Origin: Alkalimonas mucilaginosa
GTDB taxonomy: Bacteria; Pseudomonadota; Gammaproteobacteria; Enterobacterales; Alteromonadaceae
Direction of reading: 5' to 3'
DNA: 64,000 nucleotides
NCBI RefSeq assembly: GCF_036327005.1
Contig: NZ_JAUGZK010000001.1
Coordinates: 248,001 to 312,000, forward strand
A program made the translations under genes and the position numbers. Numbering within the stretch: position 1 is the first letter of the stretch; every line of letters starts with the position of its first letter. A model generated the notes under the pieces. It saw nothing but the letters and a program-made list of their open reading frames with translations. It did not search any database and was not told the DNA's origin. Of this stretch, positions 43,684-52,317 are shown one piece after another.

Positions 43684-44835
43684 TTATGGCTCCTGCAGGC
43701 TGGCATTAATGCGGCTGCCATCCTGAATTCGCAGCAGAGTACGGGCCGGGCCAATAATCACCTGCTCTCCCACGGTTAAGCCAGACAGAATCTCCTGAGC
43801 AATATCGGTGGCAAGCCCAAGTGTCACAGGCTGCTTATTGGCTTGTCCATTTTCTACCTTCCAGACAAAGGCGCTATCACCATCCTGCTGTATTGCTGCA
43901 ATGGGTACCTGTATGCCGGCATCTTGCTCCGATAAAATAATTTCAGCCCGGCAACTCATGCCTGGATACAGGGCAATGTCCCCCGGCTCAAGCAGCACTT
44001 TTACCCGAAATGACAGGCTTTGGCTTTGGTTCATATTACGGGCTGAGGTGGCTATTTGAATAACCTCGCCGGGAATGGCCTGATGCGGGTAAGCAGCGGC
44101 GAAAGTCTCTGCTCGCTGCCCAAGGTGGACATTGGCAATATCGGCTTCATCAACCCGAAGCTCTGCCAGAATGGCGCTGGGATCGGCCAGTGTCATTAAA
44201 GGTGAGCCAATAATATTGGTGCTGCCGGCAATTACGGTTTCACCTGGCTTGATATCGACGGTAGAAAGCAAGCCAGCAATTGGGGAGCGGTAGATAGTTT
44301 TACTGAGGTTATCTTCTGCCATGGCAAGGCTGGCTTTGCCTTGCTCTAATGTTGCTTTGGCGGCAGCTATATTAATGTGAGCAATATCCAGTTGGCTCTG
44401 CAGACTATCGATGGTTTCCTGTTGCACCAGACCGGTTTGATGCAGTTGTTGTTGCCGGGAAAACTGCCGCTGTAAATCAGCTAGTTGTGCTTTGGCCCGT
44501 TCAATATCAATCTGTTGACTGCGCACCATGGCGCGGCTGCGGTTGACATCGGCTTCAAAAGCCGTGGGATCCAACCGCATCAGCATCTGGCCTTTTGCTA
44601 CCGTATCACCTTCTTCTACCAGTACTTCCAGCACCCGGCCGGTGACTTCGGAACGAATCTGGATCTGAGTATTAAACTCCAGGTTGCCCGAGGCAAGAAT
44701 GCTATCGGCTAAAGCACCTTCGGTTACCAGCACAGTACTGACGCTAATAGCTTGTTGCGATTGCCGGTATTTGCTAAGAGCTACCAGTCCAGCCAGCAGC
44801 GTAGCAATCAGCAGTAAAATAACCAACTTTTTCAT
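43684..44835 (-). CDS. MacA-like periplasmic adaptor (HlyD family)
   Basis: A 383-residue adaptor with an N-terminal TM anchor (about 3-20), lipoyl halves (VTGRVLEVLVEEGDTVAKGQ and YRSPIAGLLSTVDIKPGETV) and a coiled hairpin between them (about 85-165). Beta-barrel and membrane-proximal domains end in GLTVGEQVIIGPARTLL. ATG 44835 lies 16 bases after the Yip1 stop. It should bridge the MacB-like permease to a TolC-type channel encoded elsewhere. Confidence 0.91.
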   Translation of the reverse strand: MKKLVILLLIATLLAGLVALSKYRQSQQAISVSTVLVTEGALADSILASGNLEFNTQIQIRSEVTGRVLEVLVEEGDTVAKGQMLMRLDPTAFEADVNRSRAMVRSQQIDIERAKAQLADLQRQFSRQQQLHQTGLVQQETIDSLQSQLDIAHINIAAAKATLEQGKASLAMAEDNLSKTIYRSPIAGLLSTVDIKPGETVIAGSTNIIGSPLMTLADPSAILAELRVDEADIANVHLGQRAETFAAAYPHQAIPGEVIQIATSARNMNQSQSLSFRVKVLLEPGDIALYPGMSCRAEIILSEQDAGIQVPIAAIQQDGDSAFVWKVENGQANKQPVTLGLATDIAQEILSGLTVGEQVIIGPARTLLRIQDGSRINASLQEP

Positions 44836-44851
44836 AGTTGCCCCAACTAAG

Positions 44852-45547
44852 TCAGATAAAGACAGCCCAAAGACCAAAAATAATCAACAATGGTAGCGCC
44901 GCGAGTAAGGTACTTTTAACCGGCGAATAGCCGCTCCAGCTGTGTAAACCAGTGGCCATCAAACCAACCATCCAGAAGTAAATTAAGTTCAGGTTATCTG
45001 CCCAGGCAAACCAGGCATCGCCAGGTTGCAGGCCCAGCAGCAGTTGATTGATAGACAAAAAGTTAGCCGCATTAAGTGGCAGATTGGGATCGTTGCTTAC
45101 GGCAATCAACACCATCAGTCCAAGCATCACCAGCAAATAGGGCATGTAGCTCCATACTGCCAGTGCATACCAGTCACCGTAAGCGCGTTTGGTGCCAGGG
45201 TTCCCCACCAACATGAGGTAGAGTGCGAGTAAAGCCAGTATGATGGGCGTCATCACGATAGCGCTGCCTAAGGCAATAAGTGGCATTTTGTCGGCCATTT
45301 GACCGAAGAGTGCCCGGCTTTGCTCTATCTCTGCTGGTGTCATCTTGTGAGCGCTGGCAGCGATTTGCTGTTCTACCAGCCACTCTGGGCTCATGCCCTG
45401 AAAAAGCCACCAGGAAGCAAAAGCACTGCTAACCAGCAGCAGGATAAAAGGAAGCCAGCTCCAGCCTTTCTTTGCTGGCAGAGCATCTAATAATTGCTTG
45501 GGTGCTACGTAGATATCCAGTAGCCCCTGTGACATTGTTTTACTCAT
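44852..45547 (-). CDS. Yip1-family inner-membrane protein
   Basis: A 231-residue protein with about five TM helices and the bacterial Yip1 features: N-terminal LLDIYVAPKQLLDALPAKK, a first TM, then a soluble loop (AHKMTPAEIEQSRALF) and a C-terminal set of four TMs. Molecular role unknown for bacterial members. The start overlaps the upstream small gene's stop by 8 bases (ATGAGTAA). It precedes the adaptor by 16 bases, so it belongs to the exporter operon. Confidence 0.85.
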   Translation of the reverse strand: MSKTMSQGLLDIYVAPKQLLDALPAKKGWSWLPFILLLVSSAFASWWLFQGMSPEWLVEQQIAASAHKMTPAEIEQSRALFGQMADKMPLIALGSAIVMTPIILALLALYLMLVGNPGTKRAYGDWYALAVWSYMPYLLVMLGLMVLIAVSNDPNLPLNAANFLSINQLLLGLQPGDAWFAWADNLNLIYFWMVGLMATGLHSWSGYSPVKSTLLAALPLLIIFGLWAVFI

Positions 45548-45794
45548 TTTTCGCTCCTTGTTTTGATGCTAACAATTTCCCACTAATGGCAACCCCCATC
45601 AGGGCAAACCAGGCAAGCATAGAAAAACCCGCCGGAATATTGGCGATGGCTATTTTGCCAAGATGGCGGCGATTAAAAATCAACGCCAATAGGGTCGGGA
45701 TAAAATAAATCGCTAAAAACAGGGGGACAAACCAAAGCAAAAAGATCAGGTTACTTTGCTCCAGTACGTGTGCCCACTCAGTCGCATCAAACAT
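45540..45794 (-). CDS. Small membrane protein, superinfection-immunity (Imm) family
   Basis: An 84-residue protein with two hydrophobic helices and the family pattern IYFIPTLLALIFNRRHLGKIAIANIPAG followed by a second TM (about 55-73). The family is named for phage T4 Imm, which blocks DNA injection by superinfecting phage; most bacterial members have no tested role. It is the first gene of the seven-gene operon, with AAGGAGAAT before its ATG. Confidence 0.75.
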   Translation of the reverse strand: MFDATEWAHVLEQSNLIFLLWFVPLFLAIYFIPTLLALIFNRRHLGKIAIANIPAGFSMLAWFALMGVAISGKLLASKQGAKNE

Positions 45795-45955
45795 AGCATT
45801 CTCCTTGCAACCAGCTAAATTAAAATTGGTAACGATTTTTTACAATCGCTGCAGTAGATGCCACAAATGATAGTCATGTGCAAAAAAACAGCTGGAAGAA
45901 AAGTGATGAGCGGCTAAATAAAGGGATTTTCGGTCAATGCCGCAGGTTGCAAGAG

Positions 45956-46201
45956 TCAGGCTGGAGGGGTATCGCCCAGGTAGCGAAAACGAGGTAGCTG
46001 TGTACCTTGGTATTGCACTTGTTCACTGAACATCGCTAGTGGCCGGGCCCACAGTGATGATGCATCATACAGTGGCCGGTAGATAACCAGCCATTCTTCA
46101 GTTTCGCTGTGACGGGCTACATCCAGCACCTGATAATAAGGGCCTTTGTAGTGTTGGTAATAGCCAGGCTGAATAAGGGGATTGTCAGGCCTGGTTTTCA
46201 T
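45956..46201 (-). CDS. DUF1653 family protein
   Basis: An 81-residue protein with the DUF1653 pattern: PGYYQHYKGPYYQVLDVARHSETEEWLVIYRPLYD...LWARPLAMF. These small proteins are common and uncharacterised. The start chosen (ATG 46201) overlaps the end of ruvX by 17 bases; the longer frame runs inside ruvX and is not likely. Last gene of rsmE-gshB-yqgE-ruvX. Confidence 0.83.
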   Translation of the reverse strand: MKTRPDNPLIQPGYYQHYKGPYYQVLDVARHSETEEWLVIYRPLYDASSLWARPLAMFSEQVQYQGTQLPRFRYLGDTPPA

Positions 46202-46613
46202 ACCAGCTCTCAAAAATAAGCACCGCCGAGACGCTATCGACTTTGTCCTTACTGAGGTTACGAAAGCCACCTTCAGCAAAGAGTTGTTGTCTGGCATCGG
46301 CAGTGGTAAGACGCTCGTCATGCAGTTCTACTGGCAGCCCAAAGCGTCCATGCAGGCGATTGGCAAACTTGCGGGTGCGCACGGTAAACTCTTGTTCTGT
46401 GCCATCCATATTCAGTGGCAGGCCAACCAGTAACAGATCCGGTTGCCACTCCTTAAGCAGTTTTTCAATCTGGTCCCAATCAGGAATACCATCGCGGGCC
46501 CTCAAAGCAGCCAGTACACTGGCGCTGCCGGTCAGTTCCTGACCGATAGCAACGCCAATGCTTTTGGTGCCGTAATCAAAGGTTAATACTGAGCGGTGTT
46601 TATCTGTACTCAT
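46185..46613 (-). CDS. ruvX: Putative Holliday junction resolvase / pre-16S rRNA nuclease RuvX (YqgF)
   Basis: A 142-residue RNase H-fold protein with LTFDYGTKSIGVAIGQE (first catalytic Asp), LLLVGLPLNMDGTE, the VELHDERLTTADARQ motif and a late DSVSAVLIFESW containing the third acidic residue. YqgF processes pre-16S rRNA and has been proposed to resolve Holliday junctions. The start overlaps the yqgE stop by one base (TAATG), the usual arrangement. Confidence 0.95.
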   Translation of the reverse strand: MSTDKHRSVLTFDYGTKSIGVAIGQELTGSASVLAALRARDGIPDWDQIEKLLKEWQPDLLLVGLPLNMDGTEQEFTVRTRKFANRLHGRFGLPVELHDERLTTADARQQLFAEGGFRNLSKDKVDSVSAVLIFESWYENQA

Positions 46614-47170
46614 TAAGCATGTCCTGCGGTACTGCTCAGTTGCCAGGTTTCAATGCCCATTTTTTTGGTGGCTGCCTGCCATTTGTAGGCATGGGCCAGG
46701 TCAAAAATGATGCTGCTATCGGCTGGGATCACCAGCCAGGAGTTATCGGCGATTTCCTGCTCCAGTTGACCGGCCACCCAGCCGGCATACCCCAAAGCCA
46801 ATAAAAACTTGTCCGGGCCTTCGCTAGTAGTCAGGTTTTGCAGGATATCTTTAGACGTGGTGATCATCAGATCATCGTCCAGTTGCATACTGCTTAGATA
46901 GCCTGGCTGTGCTTTGTGCAGCACAAAGCCGCGATCAGCCTGTACAGGGCCACCGGCACAGACGGCTTGTTCTGTGATCGGATTTTTTGGGTCGTACTCG
47001 ATATCCAGTTGTTGCAGTAAATCGCCTATAGTTGCTTTTAGTGGGTGATTGATGACGATGCCCATGGCACCCTCGGCATTGTGTTCACAGATATAGGTCA
47101 CGCTGCGTTGGAAAAATGGGTCTTGCAGCGATGGCATAGCAATCAAAAAGTGATGCTCAAAGGTATTCAT
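46613..47170 (-). CDS. yqgE: UPF0301 family protein YqgE
   Basis: A 185-residue protein with the family-typical start FEHHFLIAMPSLQDPFFQRSVTYICEHNAEGAMGIVINHP and internal VCAGGPVQADRGFVLH and LGYAGWVAGQLEQEI. Function unknown but conserved next to ruvX. ATG 47170 with GGAGCG upstream is preferred over a start five codons earlier. Confidence 0.95.
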   Translation of the reverse strand: MNTFEHHFLIAMPSLQDPFFQRSVTYICEHNAEGAMGIVINHPLKATIGDLLQQLDIEYDPKNPITEQAVCAGGPVQADRGFVLHKAQPGYLSSMQLDDDLMITTSKDILQNLTTSEGPDKFLLALGYAGWVAGQLEQEIADNSWLVIPADSSIIFDLAHAYKWQAATKKMGIETWQLSSTAGHA

Positions 47171-47231
47171 GCTGCGCTCCTTCATTCGCTACCTGCCGAC
47201 CTTATTGTTGGCAGGGAACAGACCAGGTACT

Positions 47232-48185
47232 TCATTGACCGAGCAGTTGTTCGATGGCATCAAACAACTGACCAGTGATATGCACGGGAGCTTCGGCTTC
47301 AATTTCCCGTACACAGGTGGGGCTGGTGACATTGATCTCTGTAAGTTTATCACCAATTATATCCAAACCTACAAAAATAAGTCCTTTGGCTTTTAACGTT
47401 GGGCCCACCGCTTCGGCAATGGCACGATCAGTGTCGCTCAGTGGCCGCACTTCACCACGGCCGCCGGCAGCTAAATTACCACGAGTTTCACCCTTGGCTG
47501 GGATCCTGGCCAGCACATAGGGGATAGGCTCGCCATTGACCATTAAAATGCGTTTGTCACCCTCGCTGATGGCCGGCACAAATTGTTGCGCCATGGCATA
47601 ACGGCTGTTGTGGCCGGTCAGGGTTTCCAGTACCACGCCAACATTTGGATCATCGGCTTTCAGACGGAAAATCGAAGCGCCGCCCATACCATCAAGTGGC
47701 TTGATGATGACATCCTGATGCTGTTGCCAGAAGGCTTTGAGCCGGGCTGAGTCGCGGCTTACCAGCGTTTTAGGGGTGTATTGGCTAAACCAACTGGTGT
47801 AAAGCTTTTCATTGGCATCGCGCAGGCTTTGCGGTTTGTTGACAATTAAACAGCCTTGTTGCTCGGCCAGCTCCAGCATGTAGGTAGCGTAGATGTACTC
47901 GGTATCAAAGGGCGGATCTTTACGCATCAGGATGGCGTCTAAATCCCCTAATGCAATATCTTGTTGTTGCCCAAACTGGTACCAGTTGGTTGGATCTTCT
48001 TCTACCATTAACAGCCGGGTACGAGCCCTGGCTTGTCCTTCCAGCAGATACAAGTCTGCCATTTCCATGTAATGGATGGTGTAGCCACGGCGCTGAGCTT
48101 CCAGCAGCATGGCAAAACTGGTGTCTTTTTTGATAGTGATGTCCGCAATGGGGTCCATCACAATACCGATACTAAGTGCTGTCAT
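47232..48185 (-). CDS. gshB: Glutathione synthetase
   Basis: A 317-residue ATP-grasp enzyme that joins gamma-glutamylcysteine and glycine. It starts GIVMDPIADITIKKDTSFAMLLEAQ, a GshB signature, with ATP-site motifs VIIKPLDGMGGASIFRL, RILMVNGEPIPYVLARIP and the metal-binding FVGLDIIGDKLTEINVTSPT. ATG 48185 starts 7 bases after the rsmE stop. The length is close to E. coli GshB. Confidence 0.96.
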   Translation of the reverse strand: MTALSIGIVMDPIADITIKKDTSFAMLLEAQRRGYTIHYMEMADLYLLEGQARARTRLLMVEEDPTNWYQFGQQQDIALGDLDAILMRKDPPFDTEYIYATYMLELAEQQGCLIVNKPQSLRDANEKLYTSWFSQYTPKTLVSRDSARLKAFWQQHQDVIIKPLDGMGGASIFRLKADDPNVGVVLETLTGHNSRYAMAQQFVPAISEGDKRILMVNGEPIPYVLARIPAKGETRGNLAAGGRGEVRPLSDTDRAIAEAVGPTLKAKGLIFVGLDIIGDKLTEINVTSPTCVREIEAEAPVHITGQLFDAIEQLLGQ

Positions 48186-48192
48186 AAGATCC

Positions 48193-48918
48193 TCAGGCGA
48201 GATCGCCAAATTGCAGCTGCAGGGCACTGATGGCCGTTAGGGCAGCTGTTTCGGTACGTAATACACGAGGGCCAAGCCGAATGCCCAGATAACCAGCTGC
48301 CAGCGCAGCTGCCATTTCCTGCTCACTAAAACCACCTTCAGGGCCAATCATCAGGCGAATGCTTTGGGCTGGCGCTAATGTCTTTATGGTGTCGCTGGCC
48401 CACGGATGCAAGGTCAGCTTCACATCTTTTGTTGGTTCGGCCAGCCAGCTTGCCAGTGGTAATGCTGGTTGGATCTCAGGTACCTGGCTGCGGCCTGATT
48501 GCTCGCAGGCAGAATGCACAATTTTTTGCCATTGCTGCTGCTTTTTTTCCAAACGCTCACCATCCAGCTTCACGCCACAGCGTTCTGAAAATAAAGGTGT
48601 TATAGCACTTACCCCTAGCTCCACTGCTTTTTGGATGGCAAAGTCCATCCGGTCGCCACGCGAGATCACTTGCCCCAAATGCAAGTGTAGGTTGGACTCG
48701 GTTGCATTTGGCTCTGAACTGGTAACAGAGACCTGCACTTGCTTTTTGCTGAGGTGCTCAATCTGGGCTGAGTAATTTTTGCCATCACCATTAAATAGCT
48801 GCAAGGCATCACCTGGTTGCATTCTTAGCACCCGGCCAACGTGAGCGGCGGCTTCGTCAGGTAAAGACAAAGACGAGGTATTCAGTGGTAAGTCGACAAA
48901 GATTCTGGGTATGCGCAT
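48193..48918 (-). CDS. rsmE: 16S rRNA (uracil1498-N3)-methyltransferase RsmE
   Basis: A 241-residue SPOUT methyltransferase: N-terminal PUA-like part (HVGRVLRMQPGDALQLFNGDG), LGQVISRGDRMDFAIQKAVELGV, SERCGVKLDGERLEKK, and SAM-binding IRLMIGPEGGFSEQEMAAA with LGPRVLRTETA. It methylates U1498 of 16S rRNA. First gene of rsmE-gshB-yqgE-ruvX-DUF1653. Confidence 0.95.
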   Translation of the reverse strand: MRIPRIFVDLPLNTSSLSLPDEAAAHVGRVLRMQPGDALQLFNGDGKNYSAQIEHLSKKQVQVSVTSSEPNATESNLHLHLGQVISRGDRMDFAIQKAVELGVSAITPLFSERCGVKLDGERLEKKQQQWQKIVHSACEQSGRSQVPEIQPALPLASWLAEPTKDVKLTLHPWASDTIKTLAPAQSIRLMIGPEGGFSEQEMAAALAAGYLGIRLGPRVLRTETAALTAISALQLQFGDLA

Positions 48919-48979
48919 AGGATGTTAAGGTTAGTGCGAATTACTCTATGGTAGCAATTTGCAGCGCATAGCCAAAGAA

Positions 48980-48999
48980 AAACCCGCCGTAGCGGGTTT
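48980..48999 (-). terminator. Intrinsic terminator after the AbgT transporter gene
   Basis: Arms AAACCCGC / GCGGGTTT with a 4-base loop, followed on the minus strand by TTCTTTGG. It lies 31 bases past the stop at 49031. Confidence 0.8.
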
Positions 49000-49030
49000 A
49001 GTGGCTAAAAGGTATTCGGCAAGCGATCGC

Positions 49031-50602
49031 TTATTTTGCCGGGAAACTATGGCTGGCTCCGACACCGAGTGGGATATCAAAGCCCCAGAACAACAACAGG
49101 AAAGCGGTCCAGCAAACCAGCAGGGTCACGGTAAAGGGTAGCATCAGGGAGATGAGGGTACCAATACCACTGGATTTGACGTATTTCTGGCAGAACACCA
49201 CGATCAGTGGGAAATAAGGCAGCAGTGGCGTAATGATGTTGGTACTGGAGTCACCCACTCGATAAGCAGCCTGAGTTAAGTCTGGTGATACGCCCAGCTC
49301 CATCAGCATCGGCACCATGATGGCGCCAATTAAAGCCCACTTGGCGGAAGCAGAGCCGACCATCAGATTGACAAAACCGGTCAGCAGCACGATGCCAATC
49401 AGGGTAAAGCCCATCGGGAAGGCCATTTCTTTTAACCAGTTGGCGCCTTTAATGGCCATCAAAGCTCCCAGGTTGGACTGGCCAAAAGCATAGATAAACT
49501 GAGCACAGAAAAAGGCCATCACTATGTAATAGCCCATACCGCTCATGGCTTTACTCATGCCTTCAACGACATCGCGGTGGCTTCTCACTGTACCAGCGAC
49601 ATAGCCGTAGACGACGCCCGGAATTAAAAAGAAAATAAAGATCAATGACACGATAGAGCGCATCAGTGGCGCCGCTGCATCGGCCAGTTCACCTGTGTCG
49701 GTGCGCCAGGCAGAGCCTTCCGGCAGGGCGGAAATCACCAGCAAAACAAAAGCAGCTACCATAGAAAAGGCAGCCCACATCAAACCTTTTTTCTCACGGC
49801 TGCTCAGCTCATCCATCACTGGTAAGTCGGCCGCATCGGCATCTACCTGAGTGTTTTTCAGCCGTGGTTCAATCACTTTATCGGTCAGGAACCAGCCAAC
49901 CAGAATCACCAGGAAGGTGGAAGCCGTGGTGAAGTAAAAGTTGTTTAGCGGGTTGATCACCAGATCGGCTGCCGCCGGATGGGCGGATAAATTCACCGCT
50001 TCCTGGGTAAAGGCAGCCAGCATCGGGTCCAGGCTGGATGGAATAAAGAAAGTTGCGGAAAAGCCGCCAGACACGCCGGCAAAAGCGGCGGCAATACCAG
50101 CCAACGGATGGCGGCCCGCTGCGTAGAAAATCACGGCTCCCAGTGGGATCACCAGTACATAGCCGGCATCGACCGCGACATGACTGAGAATACCTACCGC
50201 AATCAGCACAGGGGTAAGCAGCATTTTGGGTGTGACACTTAAAATAGACCGAAGGCCTGCATTAATAAAGCCGGTATGCTCAGAAACACCCAGACCGAGC
50301 ATGGCTACCAGCACAATTCCCAGAGGAGCAAAGGTAACGAAGGTATTGACCATGCGGGAGGTAAATTCTGTGAGCGAACTGCCTGCCAGCAGGTTGGCAA
50401 TTTGAATGGATTCGCCAGTACGGGGATCCACTTCATTAAAGCTGACGCCAGACAGCAGCCAGGAAGCGACCCAGACAAATACCATCAAGAGGGCAAATAA
50501 AATAGCCGGATCGGGCAGTTTATTCCCGACCACTTCAATCGCGTTCAGAGCGCGATTGAGCATGCTCTGCTTTTCAGCTGGAGCGGCCTGTTGTGCGGAC
50601 AT
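49031..50602 (-). CDS. AbgT-family transporter
   Basis: A 523-residue membrane protein with about 11 hydrophobic segments. The AbgT-type start is LNRALNAIEVVGNKLPDPAILFALLMVFVW. Conserved hairpins include GYVLVIPLGAVIFYAAGRHPLAGIAAAFAGVSGGFSATFF and SAKWALIGAIMVPMLMELGVSPDLTQAAYRVGDSSTNIITPLLPYFP. E. coli AbgT takes up p-aminobenzoyl-glutamate; relatives MtrF and YdaH export sulfonamides. Direction and substrate cannot be told from sequence. It sits alone between rsmE and metK with its own terminator. Confidence 0.93.
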   Translation of the reverse strand: MSAQQAAPAEKQSMLNRALNAIEVVGNKLPDPAILFALLMVFVWVASWLLSGVSFNEVDPRTGESIQIANLLAGSSLTEFTSRMVNTFVTFAPLGIVLVAMLGLGVSEHTGFINAGLRSILSVTPKMLLTPVLIAVGILSHVAVDAGYVLVIPLGAVIFYAAGRHPLAGIAAAFAGVSGGFSATFFIPSSLDPMLAAFTQEAVNLSAHPAAADLVINPLNNFYFTTASTFLVILVGWFLTDKVIEPRLKNTQVDADAADLPVMDELSSREKKGLMWAAFSMVAAFVLLVISALPEGSAWRTDTGELADAAAPLMRSIVSLIFIFFLIPGVVYGYVAGTVRSHRDVVEGMSKAMSGMGYYIVMAFFCAQFIYAFGQSNLGALMAIKGANWLKEMAFPMGFTLIGIVLLTGFVNLMVGSASAKWALIGAIMVPMLMELGVSPDLTQAAYRVGDSSTNIITPLLPYFPLIVVFCQKYVKSSGIGTLISLMLPFTVTLLVCWTAFLLLFWGFDIPLGVGASHSFPAK

Positions 50603-50717
50603 AGGTTTTCCTTGTAATTTTTATGGGGCGAGCGTGCGCCATGTTCCCCTGAAACTTTGATTGTGATAGCGGTCTGAACATCAGTTCTCAGACAAGGCTG
50701 CCTTATCATACACAAAA

Positions 50718-50737
50718 AACAGTTTGGTGAAACTGTT
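50718..50737 (-). promoter_or_regulatory. Hairpin with T-run between metK and the AbgT gene
   Basis: Perfect 8-base arms AACAGTTT / AAACTGTT with a 4-base loop. On the minus strand the stem's last TT continues into TTTTGTG. It could be a second metK terminator. A TATGAT box follows, so it might instead be an operator dyad over the AbgT gene promoter. Confidence 0.45.
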
Positions 50738-50772
50738 GACTGTGTACCTTTACTGGTACTGAAGCCAGAAAA

Positions 50773-50794
50773 AAGGAGAGCCTGAGCTCTCCTT
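50773..50794 (-). terminator. Intrinsic terminator of metK
   Basis: Perfect 9-base arms AAGGAGAGC / GCTCTCCTT with a 4-base loop, followed on the minus strand by TTTTCTGG. It lies 18 bases past the metK stop. Confidence 0.85.
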
Positions 50795-50812
50795 AAGTGT
50801 GTTTATACGGGC

Positions 50813-51961
50813 TTATTTGGCGTATTGACGTAGCGCTTCAGCTTTGTTGGTTTGCTCCCATGGGAACTCATCGCGACCAAAGTGACCATAGGCTGCGGTT
50901 GGCAGGTAAATAGGACGCTCTAGTTGCAGCATATCAATCAGGCCGTATGGGCGCAGATCAAAATGCTCACGGATTAAACCAATCAACTGACTTTCTTCCA
51001 GCTTGCTGGTGCCAAAGGTTTCAACACTGATGGAGGTAGGTTCGGCCACCCCAATGGCATAAGATACCTGAATTTCACAGCGATCGGCCAAACCTGCAGC
51101 TACAATATTTTTTGCCACATAACGGGCTGCGTAAGCCGCCGAGCGATCTACCTTGGATGGATCTTTACCAGAGAAAGCACCACCGCCGTGACGAGCCATG
51201 CCGCCATAGGTATCGACAATGATTTTACGGCCAGTCAGACCACAGTCGCCCATGGGACCACCAATTACAAAACGGCCGGTTGGGTTAATGAAAAACTTGG
51301 TGTTGCTGGTGAGCCACTCGCCAGGCAGTACCGGTTTGATGATTTCTTCCATCACGGCTTCGCGCAGATCGTCGGTGCTGATGGTATCGCAATGCTGGGT
51401 GGATAATACCACCGCATCAATACCTACCGGCTTGCCATCTTCATAGATAAAGCTGAGCTGAGATTTAGCATCCGGGCGTAACCAGGGCAGGGTACCATTC
51501 TTACGCACCTGTGCCTGGCGCTGCACCAGACGATGCGAATAGGTGATTGGCGCTGGCATCAGCACGTCGGTTTCGTTGCTGGCGTAGCCAAACATCAGGC
51601 CCTGATCGCCGGCACCTTGTTCTTTTGGATCGGCGCGATCAACCCCCTGATTGATATCCGGTGATTGCTTACCAATAGCATTGAGTACAGCACAGGAGTC
51701 GGCATCAAAGCCCATATCGGAATGCACATAACCAATTTCGCGTACAGTTTTGCGGGTCAGTTCTTCAATATCGACCCAGGCGCTGGTACTGATTTCACCA
51801 CCCACCAGCACCATACCGGTTTTAACGAAAGTTTCGCAGGCAACCCGCGCTTTTGGATCTTGTGCCAGAATGGCATCCAGCACCGCATCAGAGATCTGAT
51901 CGGCGATTTTATCCGGATGCCCTTCGGATACGGATTCAGAAGTAAAGATATGTTGTGCCAT
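50813..51961 (-). CDS. metK: S-adenosylmethionine synthetase
   Basis: A 382-residue enzyme making SAM from methionine and ATP (E. coli MetK 384). Signatures visible: HIFTSESVSEGHPDKIADQISDAVLD, the hexapeptide GAGDQG, and the P-loop-like GGGAFSGKDPSKVDRSAAY. ATG 51961 is chosen; an in-frame codon six residues earlier adds nothing conserved. The upstream gap holds a MetJ-like operator (52082-52106), which fits control by methionine repressor. Confidence 0.97.
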   Translation of the reverse strand: MAQHIFTSESVSEGHPDKIADQISDAVLDAILAQDPKARVACETFVKTGMVLVGGEISTSAWVDIEELTRKTVREIGYVHSDMGFDADSCAVLNAIGKQSPDINQGVDRADPKEQGAGDQGLMFGYASNETDVLMPAPITYSHRLVQRQAQVRKNGTLPWLRPDAKSQLSFIYEDGKPVGIDAVVLSTQHCDTISTDDLREAVMEEIIKPVLPGEWLTSNTKFFINPTGRFVIGGPMGDCGLTGRKIIVDTYGGMARHGGGAFSGKDPSKVDRSAAYAARYVAKNIVAAGLADRCEIQVSYAIGVAEPTSISVETFGTSKLEESQLIGLIREHFDLRPYGLIDMLQLERPIYLPTAAYGHFGRDEFPWEQTNKAEALRQYAK

Positions 51962-52317
51962 GGGCCTGTTATCCATCAAAAAGTTAAATACAAAGCGCCC
52001 GCTGCAAAGGAGTTCTCCAGTGCGGGTGCCGAGTTATAACGGCTATTTTAGTGAAATCGATCAGTCTTGGCTAGGAAAAATTGACGGCCAGACGTCTTTG
52101 ACGCTGTATTGGCAGGCACAGGATTGACGTTGAAGGAGCGTTTTAACGGCCAGGGGTGTGATTTAAATTTGCCATTGGCCGATGGCTGGGCGAAAATACG
52201 CAGCACAAAAAGCAGGGCAGTCAGACCCTGTTGCATACTCACGGTATAACAGCACTACTCAGAGTGATGGTTTTGCCATGACTCAAGTCAATTTTTACCA
52301 ACTACCCAGGAGTTAGC
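51962..52317. other. Intergenic region between divergent metK and tkt
   Basis: A 356-base gap. It holds the MetJ-like operator near 52090 and a small dyad CAGGG/CCCTG at 52213-52230. The tkt Shine-Dalgarno CAGGAG is just before 52318, and a TATAAC box lies at 52245-52250 without a good -35. A 64-codon minus-strand frame here shows no family features. I see no riboswitch structure that I can name. Confidence 0.6.
52082..52106 (-). promoter_or_regulatory. MetJ-like operator upstream of metK
   Basis: A perfect MetJ half-site palindrome AGACGTCT at 52090-52097 is flanked on both sides by degenerate copies that keep the CGTC/GACG core at about 8-9 base spacing (TGACGGCC and TGACGCTG). MetJ binds two or more adjacent met boxes cooperatively. 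It lies about 120 bases upstream of the metK start. Confidence 0.6.

Noticed and set aside
45540..45794. Phage-derived immunity gene as a sign of a prophage remnant
   Set aside because: It is translationally coupled to Yip1 and the exporter genes with normal composition, and no phage genes flank it.
52048..52242. 64-codon minus-strand frame between metK and tkt
   Set aside because: No recognisable family or good ribosome site, and it covers the MetJ-like operator; treated as non-coding.
51962..52317. SAM riboswitch in front of metK
   Set aside because: No conserved SAM riboswitch stems could be traced; the MetJ-like boxes are the better explanation.
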